Source of the DNA: an uncultured Clostridia bacterium
GTDB taxonomy: Bacteria; Bacillota; Clostridia; Lachnospirales; Lachnospiraceae
DNA: 53,081 nucleotides
Assembly (NCBI GenBank): GCA_947385955.1
Contig: CANDNA010000023.1
Span: 1 to 53,081, forward strand
Reading direction: 5' to 3'
A program made the position numbers and the translations under genes. Positions within the stretch are counted from its first letter, which is position 1; the number at the start of each line of letters is the position of its first letter. Of the stretch, positions 17,372 to 26,836 are shown piece after piece. Under the pieces are notes generated by a model. That model saw nothing but the letters and a program-made list of their open reading frames with translations, ran no database searches and had not been told where the DNA came from.

Positions 17372-18502
17372 ATGGAGCACAGAGAGGAAGACAGTGCATA
17401 CCGGGAGAGTGATCTGGTCTGCATTGCAAAAAGAGAAAACAATCCGAAAAGAAAGTATCTGGTGGTCAATCGGAAACAGGGCAAGCATATTCCGGTTTCT
17501 CCGGGGGAGGCTCTTGCCATGTTCCGTGCACTGGCGGCAAAGCTGGAGGAACCTTACCGGGGAGAGAGGCTGCTGCTGATCGGTTTTGCGGAGACAGCCA
17601 CTGCCATCGGCGCCTGCCTGGCTCTCTGCCTGCATTGCCGTCTGATGCAGACGACCAGAGAAGAAATACCGGGGGTCACATACCTGCATTTTTCCGAAAG
17701 CCACAGCCATGCCACGCAGCAGAAGCTGGTGAAGGAAGATCTGGATATTGTGATGGGGCAGACTGACCGGGTGATTTTTGCAGAGGATGAAGTGACCACC
17801 GGCAATACGATTCTGTCTGCGATAGATGCCATAGGGCGGGTGTATGGCAAGTGCCCTGCCTTTTCTGTGGCATCTCTGCTGAACGGAATGGACCGGGAAG
17901 CTGAAACGGAATATAAAAAAAGAGGGATCCGGCTTCACTATCTGGTCAAAACAGAGCATAGCGGCTATGAAGCGCTGGCAGAACAGTACCGGGGAGATGG
18001 TATCTGTCGGAAAAACCGGGGATGGGACGAACCGCTGCCGGTCCGTATGCTGTACCCTTCCGGCTATCTGGATGCCAGACGGCTGCAGACAGCAGATGTA
18101 TATGGGAGAGCCTGTCAGGCACTGTGCCGTCAGGTGCTGGCCGGGCTGAACCCGGATCCGTCCAGGCGTTATCTGGTGCTGGGAACAGAGGAGTTTATGT
18201 TCCCCGGGCTTTTGCTGGCGTGGGAAATGGAACGGCAGGGGTGCCGGGTCCGGTTCCATGCCACCACCAGAAGCCCCATTGCCGTAAGCAGTGAGCCGGA
18301 ATATCCGCTGCATGTCAGATATGAACTTTGCAGCATGTATGAAAAAGACCGCCCTGTTTTTGTGTATGATCTGGCTCCCTGCGAGGAAGCAGTGGTGGTA
18401 TGTGATGCACAGGAGATGACAGAGGAGGGCACGGAAGGTCTGCTGTCTGCGCTTTCCCAAAGCGGCAGCAGACAGGTGACACTGGTGAGGTGGCAGGGAT
18501 GA
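17372..18502 (+). CDS. Ter-island phosphoribosyltransferase with TRSP domain
   Basis: A 376-residue protein. The N-terminal half is a PRTase fold with the PRPP-loop VIFAEDEVTTGNTI at residues 134-147. The C-terminal half contains TTRSPI (298-303), the signature that names the TRSP domain paired with PRTase_2 in tellurite-resistance gene neighbourhoods. Published comparative genomics of Ter systems predicts such proteins act in making a nucleoside-like metabolite; the substrate is unknown. The gene is coupled by ATGA overlap to the StiP/PELOTA gene. A ribosome site (aggaatggagaagg) precedes the ATG. Confidence 0.85.
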   Translation: MEHREEDSAYRESDLVCIAKRENNPKRKYLVVNRKQGKHIPVSPGEALAMFRALAAKLEEPYRGERLLLIGFAETATAIGACLALCLHCRLMQTTREEIPGVTYLHFSESHSHATQQKLVKEDLDIVMGQTDRVIFAEDEVTTGNTILSAIDAIGRVYGKCPAFSVASLLNGMDREAETEYKKRGIRLHYLVKTEHSGYEALAEQYRGDGICRKNRGWDEPLPVRMLYPSGYLDARRLQTADVYGRACQALCRQVLAGLNPDPSRRYLVLGTEEFMFPGLLLAWEMERQGCRVRFHATTRSPIAVSSEPEYPLHVRYELCSMYEKDRPVFVYDLAPCEEAVVVCDAQEMTEEGTEGLLSALSQSGSRQVTLVRWQG

Positions 18503-19575
18503 GAAGCTCATACCGGGAAGAGGACGTAAAGATCCTTTTAAAAGATATTACCGGGATTGTACGGCCCCAGCCTACAGAGGAACGGGAACGGTTGATCCAG
18601 TCCGGCAGACATTACAGTGAGATGCTGCCTGTAGAATATGTGCCCAGCCCGGCGTACATGGAAGCCTACCGGGAAGCGCTTGCCGCATATGCGGGAGCAA
18701 CGGCGGAGGCAGTGGCGGCTTTGGCAGACCGGGTGAGAGAGCGGCGTGGCAGGGAAGTAACACTGGTTTCTCTGGCACGTGCCGGGATTCCCATTGGGAT
18801 TTTATTAAAACGGCGCCTGAAGCAGTGCTTTTCCATGCAGGTCCCTCATTATGCGGTTTCCATTATCCGGGACAGGGGAATGGATGACAATGCCATGCGG
18901 TACATTCTGGACAGGCATCCGGCAGGGACGCTGTTGTTTGTGGATGGCTGGATCGGAAAAGGTGCGATTGCAGAGGAACTTAAACGATGTGTCAGGGCGT
19001 ATCCGGGAGTGTCGCCGGAACTGGCCGTGGCGGCTGACCCGGCAGGGATTACAGAGCTGTGTGGGACCCATGAGGATATTCTGATTCCCAGTTCCTGCTT
19101 AAACAGTACCGTATCCGGGCTGATCAGCCGGACTTTCCTGAGAGAAGATGTGATAGGGCCAGAGGATTTTCACGGAGCCGTGTATTATGGGGAGCTGTCG
19201 GAGGCCGATTTATCCTATGAGTTTATCCATACGATTGAAAGAGAGTTTCCGAAAAAGCAGGAAACAGGAAAAAAAGAGGGCGGTAACATACCGGAGGCAG
19301 AAAAACAGGTATGGAAGGATAGGGGAATGGATGAGGTGAGGGAAATCGCGGCCCGGTTTGGTATTTCCAATCTGCATTTTGTAAAGCCCGGTATCGGAGA
19401 AACCACCAGAGTGCTGCTGCGCCGGGTTCCGTGGAAAGTCCTGATCGGAGCGGGACGGGAACAGGAGCTTGCGCATATCCGCAGGCTGGCACAGGAACGG
19501 GGTGTGGACATTGTCAGGTATCCTCTGCGGCATTATAAGGCCTGCGGCATCATCAGAAAAATGGATGATCTGTAA
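18499..19575 (+). CDS. StiP-family PRTase-like protein with C-terminal PELOTA RNA-binding domain
   Basis: A 358-residue protein matching the StiP-family layout of Ter islands. The N-terminal region has SLARAGIPIG (91-100) and a PRTase-like loop FVDGWIGKGAI (147-157). After a charged linker (about 250-275), a C-terminal PELOTA-like domain (about 290-355) has RVPWKVLIGAG and ends in YKACGIIRK. StiP was named as a putative cysteine protease, but the sequence looks like a phosphoribosyltransferase fold. The ATG at 18499 overlaps the previous stop (ATGA) with ggtgagg upstream; the GTG at 18490 is less likely. The PELOTA domain suggests RNA or nucleotide recognition. Confidence 0.82.
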   Translation: MRSSYREEDVKILLKDITGIVRPQPTEERERLIQSGRHYSEMLPVEYVPSPAYMEAYREALAAYAGATAEAVAALADRVRERRGREVTLVSLARAGIPIGILLKRRLKQCFSMQVPHYAVSIIRDRGMDDNAMRYILDRHPAGTLLFVDGWIGKGAIAEELKRCVRAYPGVSPELAVAADPAGITELCGTHEDILIPSSCLNSTVSGLISRTFLREDVIGPEDFHGAVYYGELSEADLSYEFIHTIEREFPKKQETGKKEGGNIPEAEKQVWKDRGMDEVREIAARFGISNLHFVKPGIGETTRVLLRRVPWKVLIGAGREQELAHIRRLAQERGVDIVRYPLRHYKACGIIRKMDDL

Positions 19576-19602
19576 GGTAAGGCCGGGCATGAAAAGGCCA
19601 GG

Positions 19603-20562
19603 CTATTCGATGCCGTAAGCCTGAGCCAGCAGCAGGGTTCTGGCTGCCCAGTTGGCATGGGTTTTGCATTCGTTCATCCTCTCTCCTCCAGGGCTGCCCG
19701 CTACAAAAAAGGGACTGTTCTGGTCCCAGTTGAGGATGGCGGCGGCATCTTCCCAGTCTGTCCGGCTGACCCGGAAGGCTTCATTGACCAGTGGGATCTG
19801 TCTGGGGTGGATCACGGTTTTACCGATAAAACCGCACAGCCGGTCCTCCTGCAGTTCCCGCCGCAGGCCGGTGTCCCATCCGCTGCCGCCGTAATATTCC
19901 CATACAGGGCCGGAAATGATATAGTCAGTCCCGAATACGGCAATCACATCGGCAAAGATGTTGGCGATGGTATGAATCTGGTGGATGGATTCTCCGCAGC
20001 GGCGGCGGAAGCCAAACACATTGCACAGATCGTTGCCTCCCACACGAATGTTCAGAACAAGGGGAGAGACTGTATCCAGTTTATCTTTCAGTGTGGACAG
20101 GATAGCTGCTCTGTGGGAAGGGCTGACCAGAGAAGGGCTCTCCATAATGGGCATCATATAATAATGGCAGTGACTTTGGCTGTTTACCTGCAGGATGGTT
20201 TCCAGATAGCCGTCTGCATTGTCGGGAGAAAACTTGGGCAGGATAAAGCCTTTGACCAGCTCCCCGGCAGACTCCATGCGCTCGGTCAGGCTGCAGATCT
20301 GTGCGGCGCTGCGGACACGGATGTAGAGATCAGGCAGATAGAAGTCCGACTTTGCCCGGGCACACCGGAGGCTGTGCAGAGTTTGCAGCAGCATTTCCTC
20401 GGCCTGTGCCACGCAGGTATCGCCGATGGTGTCCTCCAGACAGAGCGCCAGAGAATAATGAGTCCCGAACCTGTCTGTGGTCAGGGAATGTACGATGGTG
20501 GGGTTGTTGGCGGGACAGTACAGCAGCGGTCCCACGTTATAATATGGCAATGCGTCTTTCAT
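19603..20562 (-). CDS. CitE-like (HpcH/HpaI) C-C bond lyase of the Ter island
   Basis: A 319-residue TIM-barrel lyase of the CitE/HpcH-HpaI superfamily, found in Ter-linked biosynthetic modules. Visible features are ALCLEDTIGD (acidic active-site strand), GFILPKFS, MMPIMESPS (a metal-ligand Glu on a barrel strand) and NIRVGGNDLCNVFGFRR. Likely reaction: aldol-type cleavage or condensation; substrate unknown. The start at 20562 has aggaaagg 8 bases upstream on the minus strand; an in-frame ATG 48 bases earlier would put this site inside the gene. It is the only island gene on the minus strand. A TATAAT on that strand (20591-20596) suggests its own promoter. Confidence 0.82.
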   Translation of the reverse strand: MKDALPYYNVGPLLYCPANNPTIVHSLTTDRFGTHYSLALCLEDTIGDTCVAQAEEMLLQTLHSLRCARAKSDFYLPDLYIRVRSAAQICSLTERMESAGELVKGFILPKFSPDNADGYLETILQVNSQSHCHYYMMPIMESPSLVSPSHRAAILSTLKDKLDTVSPLVLNIRVGGNDLCNVFGFRRRCGESIHQIHTIANIFADVIAVFGTDYIISGPVWEYYGGSGWDTGLRRELQEDRLCGFIGKTVIHPRQIPLVNEAFRVSRTDWEDAAAILNWDQNSPFFVAGSPGGERMNECKTHANWAARTLLLAQAYGIE

Positions 20563-20715
20563 AAGCGTTTCCTTTCCTGTCATGAGATTCATTATAGCAT
20601 CACAGCCCAAAAATGAATAGCATATCTTGTCTTTTTATGGTAATATGAAACAAAGGCTGCCGCAGTGTATGCAAAGCGGCAGATCTGGGTTGGCAGGATT
20701 CAGAGGTGGCGTGAA

Positions 20716-22158
20716 ATGGAGCATTCTTATCTTGAAAAAAGGTACAACGTGATGGAGATTACTTCCGTTGCGGGTTTTGCTCATATTAAGGGCGGTATGA
20801 ACGGGAGCTGCAAGGATGTATATTTTCTCAGAGCGATTGGAGCCAATGCCTCTTTTGCCGGTGACATAGCCAGAATGGACAGGGAACTGACAGGGCGGAT
20901 GGCGCAGGGCGGGGGAATCTATCACAGGACGGGCCCTTTTCCCAGGAGCATTCCTCCGGATGAGGTCCAGGTTTATGCGGCCTGTTACGAAGCCTGGGCG
21001 AGGACAGGAAGAAGGCGTCTTTTTACCAGAGCGCTGCCTGAGGCATCGGGCATGGGAGAGCTGCTTGGCACAGCCTGTCTGAAAACACTGGAGGCTTATC
21101 ATAAGAGCAATGAAAACATAAGCCAGTCCATTGAAAAAAATTTTATCATCAAGCTGTTATACTGGACGGACACACTGGCGCTTTCCTGTCTGAAACACTG
21201 GGATCCCAGAGCGTCCATGAAATTTATTGCCCAGGGGATTGTGAAGGAACAGGAATACCTGTTCTGCTACTATCTGACTCTGCTGGGGATTGATGTGCTC
21301 CTTCTGCAGAATGAAAAAGATATAGACGGAAAGCTGGACGGGCTGCATCTGTCCGGTACCTTTATTTTGGGCGAAAAAAAGGCGGTATATCTGGAAGCCT
21401 ATGACAGGACAAAGTATGAAAAGGAGAGCAGGCCGCAGCCGGTTCCGGCAGTGGCGGCGCACCCGCAGGCAGTGGACCTGAGGCGTCCTCATCCTCCCGG
21501 GAACCGGAAAAGCGTACCGGCCCGGACGGCAGCCACGGGAGCGGGCAGTACACCTGCACTGTCAGGAGCAGGCAGAGCTTTGGGCAGGGAGCTGACCTTT
21601 GAAGAGCTGGCTCTGAAAGCGGCTTCTGTTGTGATGATTGCCCTGCACGGGAGCGACGGCGCGGTGGTAGGCAGCGGTTCCGGCATTATGATCGGCAGGA
21701 ACGGTTACATACTGACCAATGACCATGTGGCAAGACATGGCCGCTTTTATTCGGTCAGGATCGAAAATGATGAAACGGTCTATCAGACAGATGAGATCAT
21801 CAAATACAATCAGTTTCTGGATCTGGCGGTGATCCGCATCAAACGCACCCTGGAGCCTTTGCCGGTCTATCAGGGAGGCAGCCCGCTGGTAAGGGGACAG
21901 AAGGTGGTGGCCATCGGCAGTCCGCTGGGGCTGTTCAATTCGGTATCCGACGGCATTATTTCAGGCTTCCGGAATGTAAGGGATGTGGATATGATACAGT
22001 TCACGGCGCCGATTTCCAACGGCAGTTCCGGCGGCGCCGTTCTGAATATGTACGGTGAGGTGATCGGCGTAACCACTTCCGGGTATGACGCAGGCCAGAA
22101 TATCAATCTTGCCGTGGGGTATGAGTTTATCAATTCTTTTGTCAGAGGCTTTCGTTAA
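20716..22158 (+). CDS. YceG-like domain fused to a trypsin-like (HtrA-type) serine protease
   Basis: A 480-residue fusion. Residues about 30-210 align with the N-terminus of the YceG protein two genes downstream (22795): VYFLRAIG here at 35-42 with VYFYRICG there at 25-32, KNFIIK at 141 with KNAYIK at 126, and an Asp at 193 with 178, so spacing is conserved. A Pro/Ala-rich linker (about 239-286) leads to an S1C/DegP-like protease domain with His337 (ILTNDHVARHG), Asp369 (FLDLAVIRI) and Ser438 (ISNGSSGGAVLN). There is no signal peptide, membrane segment or PDZ domain, so it should act in the cytoplasm. The start at 20716 follows agaggtgg. The YceG-like region probably anchors or senses within the Ter complex. 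Confidence 0.85.
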   Translation: MEHSYLEKRYNVMEITSVAGFAHIKGGMNGSCKDVYFLRAIGANASFAGDIARMDRELTGRMAQGGGIYHRTGPFPRSIPPDEVQVYAACYEAWARTGRRRLFTRALPEASGMGELLGTACLKTLEAYHKSNENISQSIEKNFIIKLLYWTDTLALSCLKHWDPRASMKFIAQGIVKEQEYLFCYYLTLLGIDVLLLQNEKDIDGKLDGLHLSGTFILGEKKAVYLEAYDRTKYEKESRPQPVPAVAAHPQAVDLRRPHPPGNRKSVPARTAATGAGSTPALSGAGRALGRELTFEELALKAASVVMIALHGSDGAVVGSGSGIMIGRNGYILTNDHVARHGRFYSVRIENDETVYQTDEIIKYNQFLDLAVIRIKRTLEPLPVYQGGSPLVRGQKVVAIGSPLGLFNSVSDGIISGFRNVRDVDMIQFTAPISNGSSGGAVLNMYGEVIGVTTSGYDAGQNINLAVGYEFINSFVRGFR

Positions 22159-22192
22159 AAAGGCCAAAGCAGAGAGTATGGGAGAGTATGGT

Positions 22193-22783
22193 ATGGCAGA
22201 AAGTAAAAGAAAACTGAAAATAGCATTTAATTCACCGGTGGTACTGGGATTTACCGGACTGTGCCTGCTGGCGCTGGCTTTGAACTATATCACCAAAGGG
22301 GCTTCGAATACAGGGTTTTTCAGTGTGTATCGTTCTTCCCTGCTCAGTCCTCTTACCTATGTGCGCCTGTTCGGCCATGTGGCAGGACATGCAGGAATGG
22401 ATCATTTTCTGGGGAACAGTATGCTGATTCTGGTGGTAGGCCCTTTGCTGGAGGAAAAGTACGGCTCTTCCAATATCCTTTTTGTTATCCTGGCCACGGC
22501 ACTGGGGACGGGGATTGTCCATATGGTGTTTTTTCCCCACAGTGCGCTGCTGGGTGCCAGCGGCGTGGTGTTTGCGTTTATCATGCTGTCCTCCTTTACC
22601 TGTGTGCGGGAGGGAGAAATACCACTGACCTTTATTCTGGTGGCGCTGCTGTACATCGGCGGACAGGTATATGAGGGGCTGTTTGTAAAAAGCAATATTT
22701 CCAATCTGACTCATATTCTGGGCGGACTTATGGGGGCAGGACTGGGATATATTATGCATAAGGGCAAAATGAACCGTTATTGA
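22193..22783 (+). CDS. Rhomboid-family intramembrane serine protease
   Basis: A 196-residue polytopic membrane protein. Rhomboid hallmarks are intact: the HxxxxHxxxN helix (His66, His71, Asn75 in GHAGMDHFLGN), the catalytic Ser123 in GASGVVFAFI and the catalytic His174 in NLTHILGGLMG. The start at 22193 (MAESKRKLK) is chosen for gggagag six bases upstream and a basic cytoplasmic end; an ATG at 22178 is an alternative. It is flanked by the YceG-protease fusion (35 bp gap) and yceG (12 bp gap), so it is probably part of the same operon. Its substrate is unknown. Confidence 0.88.
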   Translation: MAESKRKLKIAFNSPVVLGFTGLCLLALALNYITKGASNTGFFSVYRSSLLSPLTYVRLFGHVAGHAGMDHFLGNSMLILVVGPLLEEKYGSSNILFVILATALGTGIVHMVFFPHSALLGASGVVFAFIMLSSFTCVREGEIPLTFILVALLYIGGQVYEGLFVKSNISNLTHILGGLMGAGLGYIMHKGKMNRY

Positions 22784-22794
22784 GGGCAGATTTT

Positions 22795-25074
22795 ATGTTT
22801 ATGCATCGGAAACTGGATGATTTAAATGATTATTTTTTAAAAAGCACGGACCGGATGGACGGGAGCGTATATTTTTACAGGATTTGCGGTTACAATGACA
22901 GCATCGGTCAGTTTCTGCTCCGGTATTATCAGGAAGCGGCCAGGTCAGGCGTGGTCATAGACGGGAGGATTCCCAATCCGGATGAACGGAATCTGGACTA
23001 TTATGAAGAAGTGATGGGACTGGCGTTTATGCTGGACCGGGAATGGATCGATACCAGCCTGTCAAAATGGCTGCCCAGAGTAAAGGAAAGCAGCAGGAAA
23101 CTGCTGGCGGAAGCTCTGTGTGATACGCTGGAGGGGATACGGAGAGAGGGAAAAAATGATAATATGCTGAAAAATGCATATATCAAATTTATGTGCTGGC
23201 TCTATTACCGGTTTGAACGGGTGGTAAACCGGCTGGGAGATACACAGGTACCCAAGATTCTGTATGAAGGAGCAGGCAGCTATTATGAGGTGAAAATGCT
23301 TCATATCCTGTCCGGCGGCGGCTGTGATACGGTCATGCTCCTGTGTCAGGGGGAAGAGGCTTACCGGAAGGCAGATGCTTCCATGACCTGTTCCGACCGG
23401 CTGGAATTGCCGGGAATGGAGGCATTTCCGGAAGGATTTGGCGTCAAATGGCTGAGAAAGGAAATCGAAGAGGCCGGAAAACGGGAACAGGTATGCGGCA
23501 CACCTCCCGCCCTGCAGGTGCGTACCAATACATGGATAGAAGGGAAGGGCCTTTCGGACTTCTTAAAACCGGTATCGCTGCGCGGAGGGGATGCCGGATT
23601 TTATTATAATTGTTTTATGCGTATGACAGGCGTGGAAGATAAGCTGACTTATCAGAGTGATCTGTACCGTTTCTGGACGGAGCTTTCCGGGAGCGGGCGG
23701 AAAACCGTCCTGGTGGAGGAGGAGATTACCCCGCCCTCCAATGAAGAAATCTCTATGGTCAGGAGAAAGCCCTGTGACAGCATTGACAGGCTGGTATTGG
23801 AGCTTTCCGGCAATATTGTGTTTGCCGGCAGTATGGAGCTGCAAAAGCTGCTGCGGGGTGCGTTTATAGACACCATACAGGAAGAGGGGACGGGAGAAAA
23901 CTTAAACAGACTGACAGGCAGGGCAGTCTGTCTGCTGTGCTGGCTGAAACGGTATCAGGAGCAGCTTTTTAGCGGCTGGGAACCGTCCCGGATCGCCTGC
24001 TTTATCTATCTGGGCGGCTGCAGAAATGACAATGAAGCCATGTTTCTCCGGTTTCTCCGAAGGCTTCCGGTGGATGTGCTGATACTGGCGCCTGATCTGA
24101 ACAGAAAATGCTGCCTGCAGTCAAAGTGGCTGTACGAGCTTTCGTATGAGACTTCTATGGATGTCCGCAGGTTTCCCCGTCAGAATGCGGGAGTGCATAT
24201 GCCTACGGCCGCCTATCATGCCGAGCGGGAGCTGGATACTCTGTTGTATCAGGATACCGGCATGTATCGGGACGAGCAGTATCAGAAGGCGGTGTCGCTG
24301 ACACTCCAGTCTATTTATGAGGAGATTTCCATTCTGTGGAATGCGGATTTAAAATACAGGCCCGGTTTTGATGTGACGGATTCTACAGTGACCATGCCGG
24401 TGATTTTTGCCAAGGTATCCGGTGTCAAGGAAGGGCCGCTGAGAGAATACTGGAGCGAAGTGGATAAGCTGTTGTCGCCGGAAGCCATACTGGTACAGGG
24501 CGGGCCGTGCCTGCGGCCGGAGGAGCCAAATCCGATCAGGCCATATGTGATCCATTTTTTAAAGAAGGGCAGGCTGCTGCGGGATAAGATCAGGGAGCAT
24601 CCGGCATATGCCTACGGGGTTTTGCGGGAAGAGATGCAGGAGCATATTCTGGATAAGCTCCAGTTGCTGCTGGATCAGAGGACGATCCGGGGAACCTATG
24701 AAAACGGCACCGAATATACGATTCTGGCAACGGTGCTGAATCTGAGTAAAAATATGGTACGGATCCTGCAGCGGTTTGATTTTACCAAGCGGAACCCCAA
24801 GCTGGTGTATATCCATACATCGGATACATTGATTCCGCTGGAGGACAGTATTCTGGCCGCATTTTTAAATCTGGTCGGCTTTGATATTGTGTTTTTCATA
24901 CCCACCGGTTATCAGTGTGTGGAAAACTATTACAACAGAAAGGTAATGGAGGAGTATCGGATCGGGAACTATATGTATGATATGGGGATTCCCGGTTTTG
25001 ACAATGCTTCGATCAACGCCCGCCGCTCATGGCGTGATAAAGTGTTTAGGAGAGGAGACAGAAGATGGGATTAG
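22795..25074 (+). CDS. YceG-like Ter-system protein
   Basis: A large (759-residue) cytoplasmic protein resembling B. subtilis YceG, which lies in the yceCDEFGH stress operon next to the TelA-like YceH, as here. No catalytic motif is recognised. The N-terminal ~190 residues are homologous to the N-terminus of the protease fusion at 20716, which points to a separable N-terminal module. The remainder is mixed alpha/beta with many Tyr and Arg residues. The ATG at 22795 follows gagggc; a TTG at 22780 and an ATG at 22801 are alternatives. Its end overlaps telA by 10 bp, indicating coupled expression. Confidence 0.8.
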   Translation: MFMHRKLDDLNDYFLKSTDRMDGSVYFYRICGYNDSIGQFLLRYYQEAARSGVVIDGRIPNPDERNLDYYEEVMGLAFMLDREWIDTSLSKWLPRVKESSRKLLAEALCDTLEGIRREGKNDNMLKNAYIKFMCWLYYRFERVVNRLGDTQVPKILYEGAGSYYEVKMLHILSGGGCDTVMLLCQGEEAYRKADASMTCSDRLELPGMEAFPEGFGVKWLRKEIEEAGKREQVCGTPPALQVRTNTWIEGKGLSDFLKPVSLRGGDAGFYYNCFMRMTGVEDKLTYQSDLYRFWTELSGSGRKTVLVEEEITPPSNEEISMVRRKPCDSIDRLVLELSGNIVFAGSMELQKLLRGAFIDTIQEEGTGENLNRLTGRAVCLLCWLKRYQEQLFSGWEPSRIACFIYLGGCRNDNEAMFLRFLRRLPVDVLILAPDLNRKCCLQSKWLYELSYETSMDVRRFPRQNAGVHMPTAAYHAERELDTLLYQDTGMYRDEQYQKAVSLTLQSIYEEISILWNADLKYRPGFDVTDSTVTMPVIFAKVSGVKEGPLREYWSEVDKLLSPEAILVQGGPCLRPEEPNPIRPYVIHFLKKGRLLRDKIREHPAYAYGVLREEMQEHILDKLQLLLDQRTIRGTYENGTEYTILATVLNLSKNMVRILQRFDFTKRNPKLVYIHTSDTLIPLEDSILAAFLNLVGFDIVFFIPTGYQCVENYYNRKVMEEYRIGNYMYDMGIPGFDNASINARRSWRDKVFRRGDRRWD

Positions 25075-26222
25075 ATTTCAGCAGATCAAAGCAGCTCATC
25101 GGAGGGGCAGCCGCTTCCGTACCGGAAGAAAAGTATGAAGTGGAAGTGGTGGAAAGCTATGACATCGTTTCGGACAGGCAGTCCATGAATGCGCAGTTGG
25201 TAGGTTCTCAGGAAGTGGATGACATTGTCAGTACGATTGAGATTGACAATCTGGAAACCATTGTTTCCTTTGGCGCCAAAGCGGCAGAGGAAATTTCCAA
25301 AGCATCGGATGTGGTGCTGAACGGGATGAATATGTCTCAGCTTGACGATTCCAGTGCGATGCTTGGTACGCTGGCCAGGATTATGAACCGGTTTGATATT
25401 GAGGAGATCAAGGACAATCCGGGTCTGTTTGACAAGCTGTTTGGAAATCTGAGAAAACAGCTTGATAAAATCCTGGCCAAATATCACAGCATGGGACAGG
25501 AAGTGGACAAGATCTATGTACAGCTTAAGCAGTATGAGTCGGAGATCAAACAGTCCAACCGGAAGCTGGATCAGATGTTTGAGGCCAACGTGGGATATTA
25601 TCATCAGCTTGTCAAATATATTCTGGCCGGAGAACAGGGCTGCCGGGAAATTGAAGCATATATTGCCCAGAGACAGAAGGACATGGAAGAAACAGGGGAC
25701 AATTCCATTCAGTTTGAAATACAGAGTCTGCAGCAGGCACTGATGATGCTGGAGCAGCGGACCCAGGATCTGCGCACGGCGGAAAATGTGGCCATGCAGT
25801 CCATTCCCATGATTAAGACAATGGAATTCAGCAATATGAATCTGGTGCGTAAGATCAACTCTGCTTTTATCATTACGCTGCCGGTATTTAAGCAGGCGCT
25901 GGCCCAGGCCATTATGCTGAAGCGTCAGCGGATCCAGGCCCAGGCGATGGAAGCGCTGGATGAAAAGACCAATGAGATGCTGATGAAAAATGCACGCAAT
26001 ACTGTGGAACAGTCCAAGATGACGGCACGCATGGCATCCGGCAGTTCCATTCAGATCGAAACGCTGGAAAATACCTGGCGCACCATCTGCAACGGGATTG
26101 ACGAAACCAGACAGATTCAGGAAAATGCCAGAAAGAAACGCCTTGATGACCAGAAAAGACTGGAGGCTATCAAAACAGAATTTAATCAGAGGTACCATAT
26201 GCCCGAAGCAGGGCAATCATAA
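25065..26222 (+). CDS. telA: TelA/KlaA-family toxic anion resistance protein
   Basis: A 385-residue protein of the TelA family (YceH in B. subtilis), rich in long charged helices and probable coiled coil. It contains the family-like stretch KILAKYHSMGQEVDKIYVQL and a long C-terminal helix ending in RLDDQKRLEAIK. TelA proteins are linked to tellurite, phage and antibiotic stress tolerance, with an unproven mechanism. The start overlaps yceG by 10 bp and has aggagaggag upstream. Directly followed by three terD-type genes. Confidence 0.9.
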   Translation: MGLDFSRSKQLIGGAAASVPEEKYEVEVVESYDIVSDRQSMNAQLVGSQEVDDIVSTIEIDNLETIVSFGAKAAEEISKASDVVLNGMNMSQLDDSSAMLGTLARIMNRFDIEEIKDNPGLFDKLFGNLRKQLDKILAKYHSMGQEVDKIYVQLKQYESEIKQSNRKLDQMFEANVGYYHQLVKYILAGEQGCREIEAYIAQRQKDMEETGDNSIQFEIQSLQQALMMLEQRTQDLRTAENVAMQSIPMIKTMEFSNMNLVRKINSAFIITLPVFKQALAQAIMLKRQRIQAQAMEALDEKTNEMLMKNARNTVEQSKMTARMASGSSIQIETLENTWRTICNGIDETRQIQENARKKRLDDQKRLEAIKTEFNQRYHMPEAGQS

Positions 26223-26240
26223 GGCAAGGAGGGTAAAAGT

Positions 26241-26822
26241 ATGCCAATTAGTTTGACAAAGGGACAGAAAGTGGATTTGACCAAAGGCAATCCGGGACTG
26301 AAAAAGATTATGGTCGGCCTGGGCTGGGATGTAAACCAGTACGATTCCGGTGCGGACTTTGACCTGGATGCAGCGGCGTTTATGCTGGGTGAGAACGGAA
26401 AATGTCCTACCGAGAAAGAGTTTGTGTTCTATGGGAATCTGGAGCATGGCAGCAAATCGGTCAAGCATATGGGAGACAATCTGACCGGTGAGGGAGAAGG
26501 CGATGATGAGCAGATTGAAGTGGACCTGTCCAAAATCCCTGCCAATGTGGCGAAAGTGGCGTTTACGGTAACCATCTATGAGGCAGAGGCCAGAAGGCAG
26601 AATTTCGGCCAGGTTTCCAATGCTTTTATCCGGATCGTGGATGAGACAACAGGACAGGAACTGATCCGCTATGATCTGGGAGAGGATTTTTCCATTGAAA
26701 CGGCGGTTGTGGTAGGAGAACTGTACCGAAATAATGGCGCATGGAAATTCAATGCCATTGGCAGCGGCTTCCAGGGCGGCCTGGCAGCGCTGTGCGCACA
26801 TTATGGAATAGAAGTGGCATAA
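26241..26822 (+). CDS. terD: TerD-family Ca-binding stress protein, paralogue 1
   Basis: A 193-residue TerD domain. Starts [19 protein letters not shown], with the calcium-site motifs DFDLDA (39-44) and [13 protein letters not shown] (78-90), then NAFIRI and RYDLGEDF. TerD-type domains bind Ca2+ in paired sites and are thought to scaffold complexes at the inner membrane face. The ribosome site is aaggaggg. Very similar to the next gene, indicating a recent tandem duplication. Confidence 0.95.
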   Translation: MPISLTKGQKVDLTKGNPGLKKIMVGLGWDVNQYDSGADFDLDAAAFMLGENGKCPTEKEFVFYGNLEHGSKSVKHMGDNLTGEGEGDDEQIEVDLSKIPANVAKVAFTVTIYEAEARRQNFGQVSNAFIRIVDETTGQELIRYDLGEDFSIETAVVVGELYRNNGAWKFNAIGSGFQGGLAALCAHYGIEVA

Positions 26823-26836
26823 AGGGGGAAAATAAA

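Noticed and set aside
19657-20616. 319-codon plus-strand open frame opposite the CitE-like lyase
   Set aside because: It would keep the island on one strand, but the minus-strand product has clear lyase motifs and a good ribosome site, while this frame has neither.
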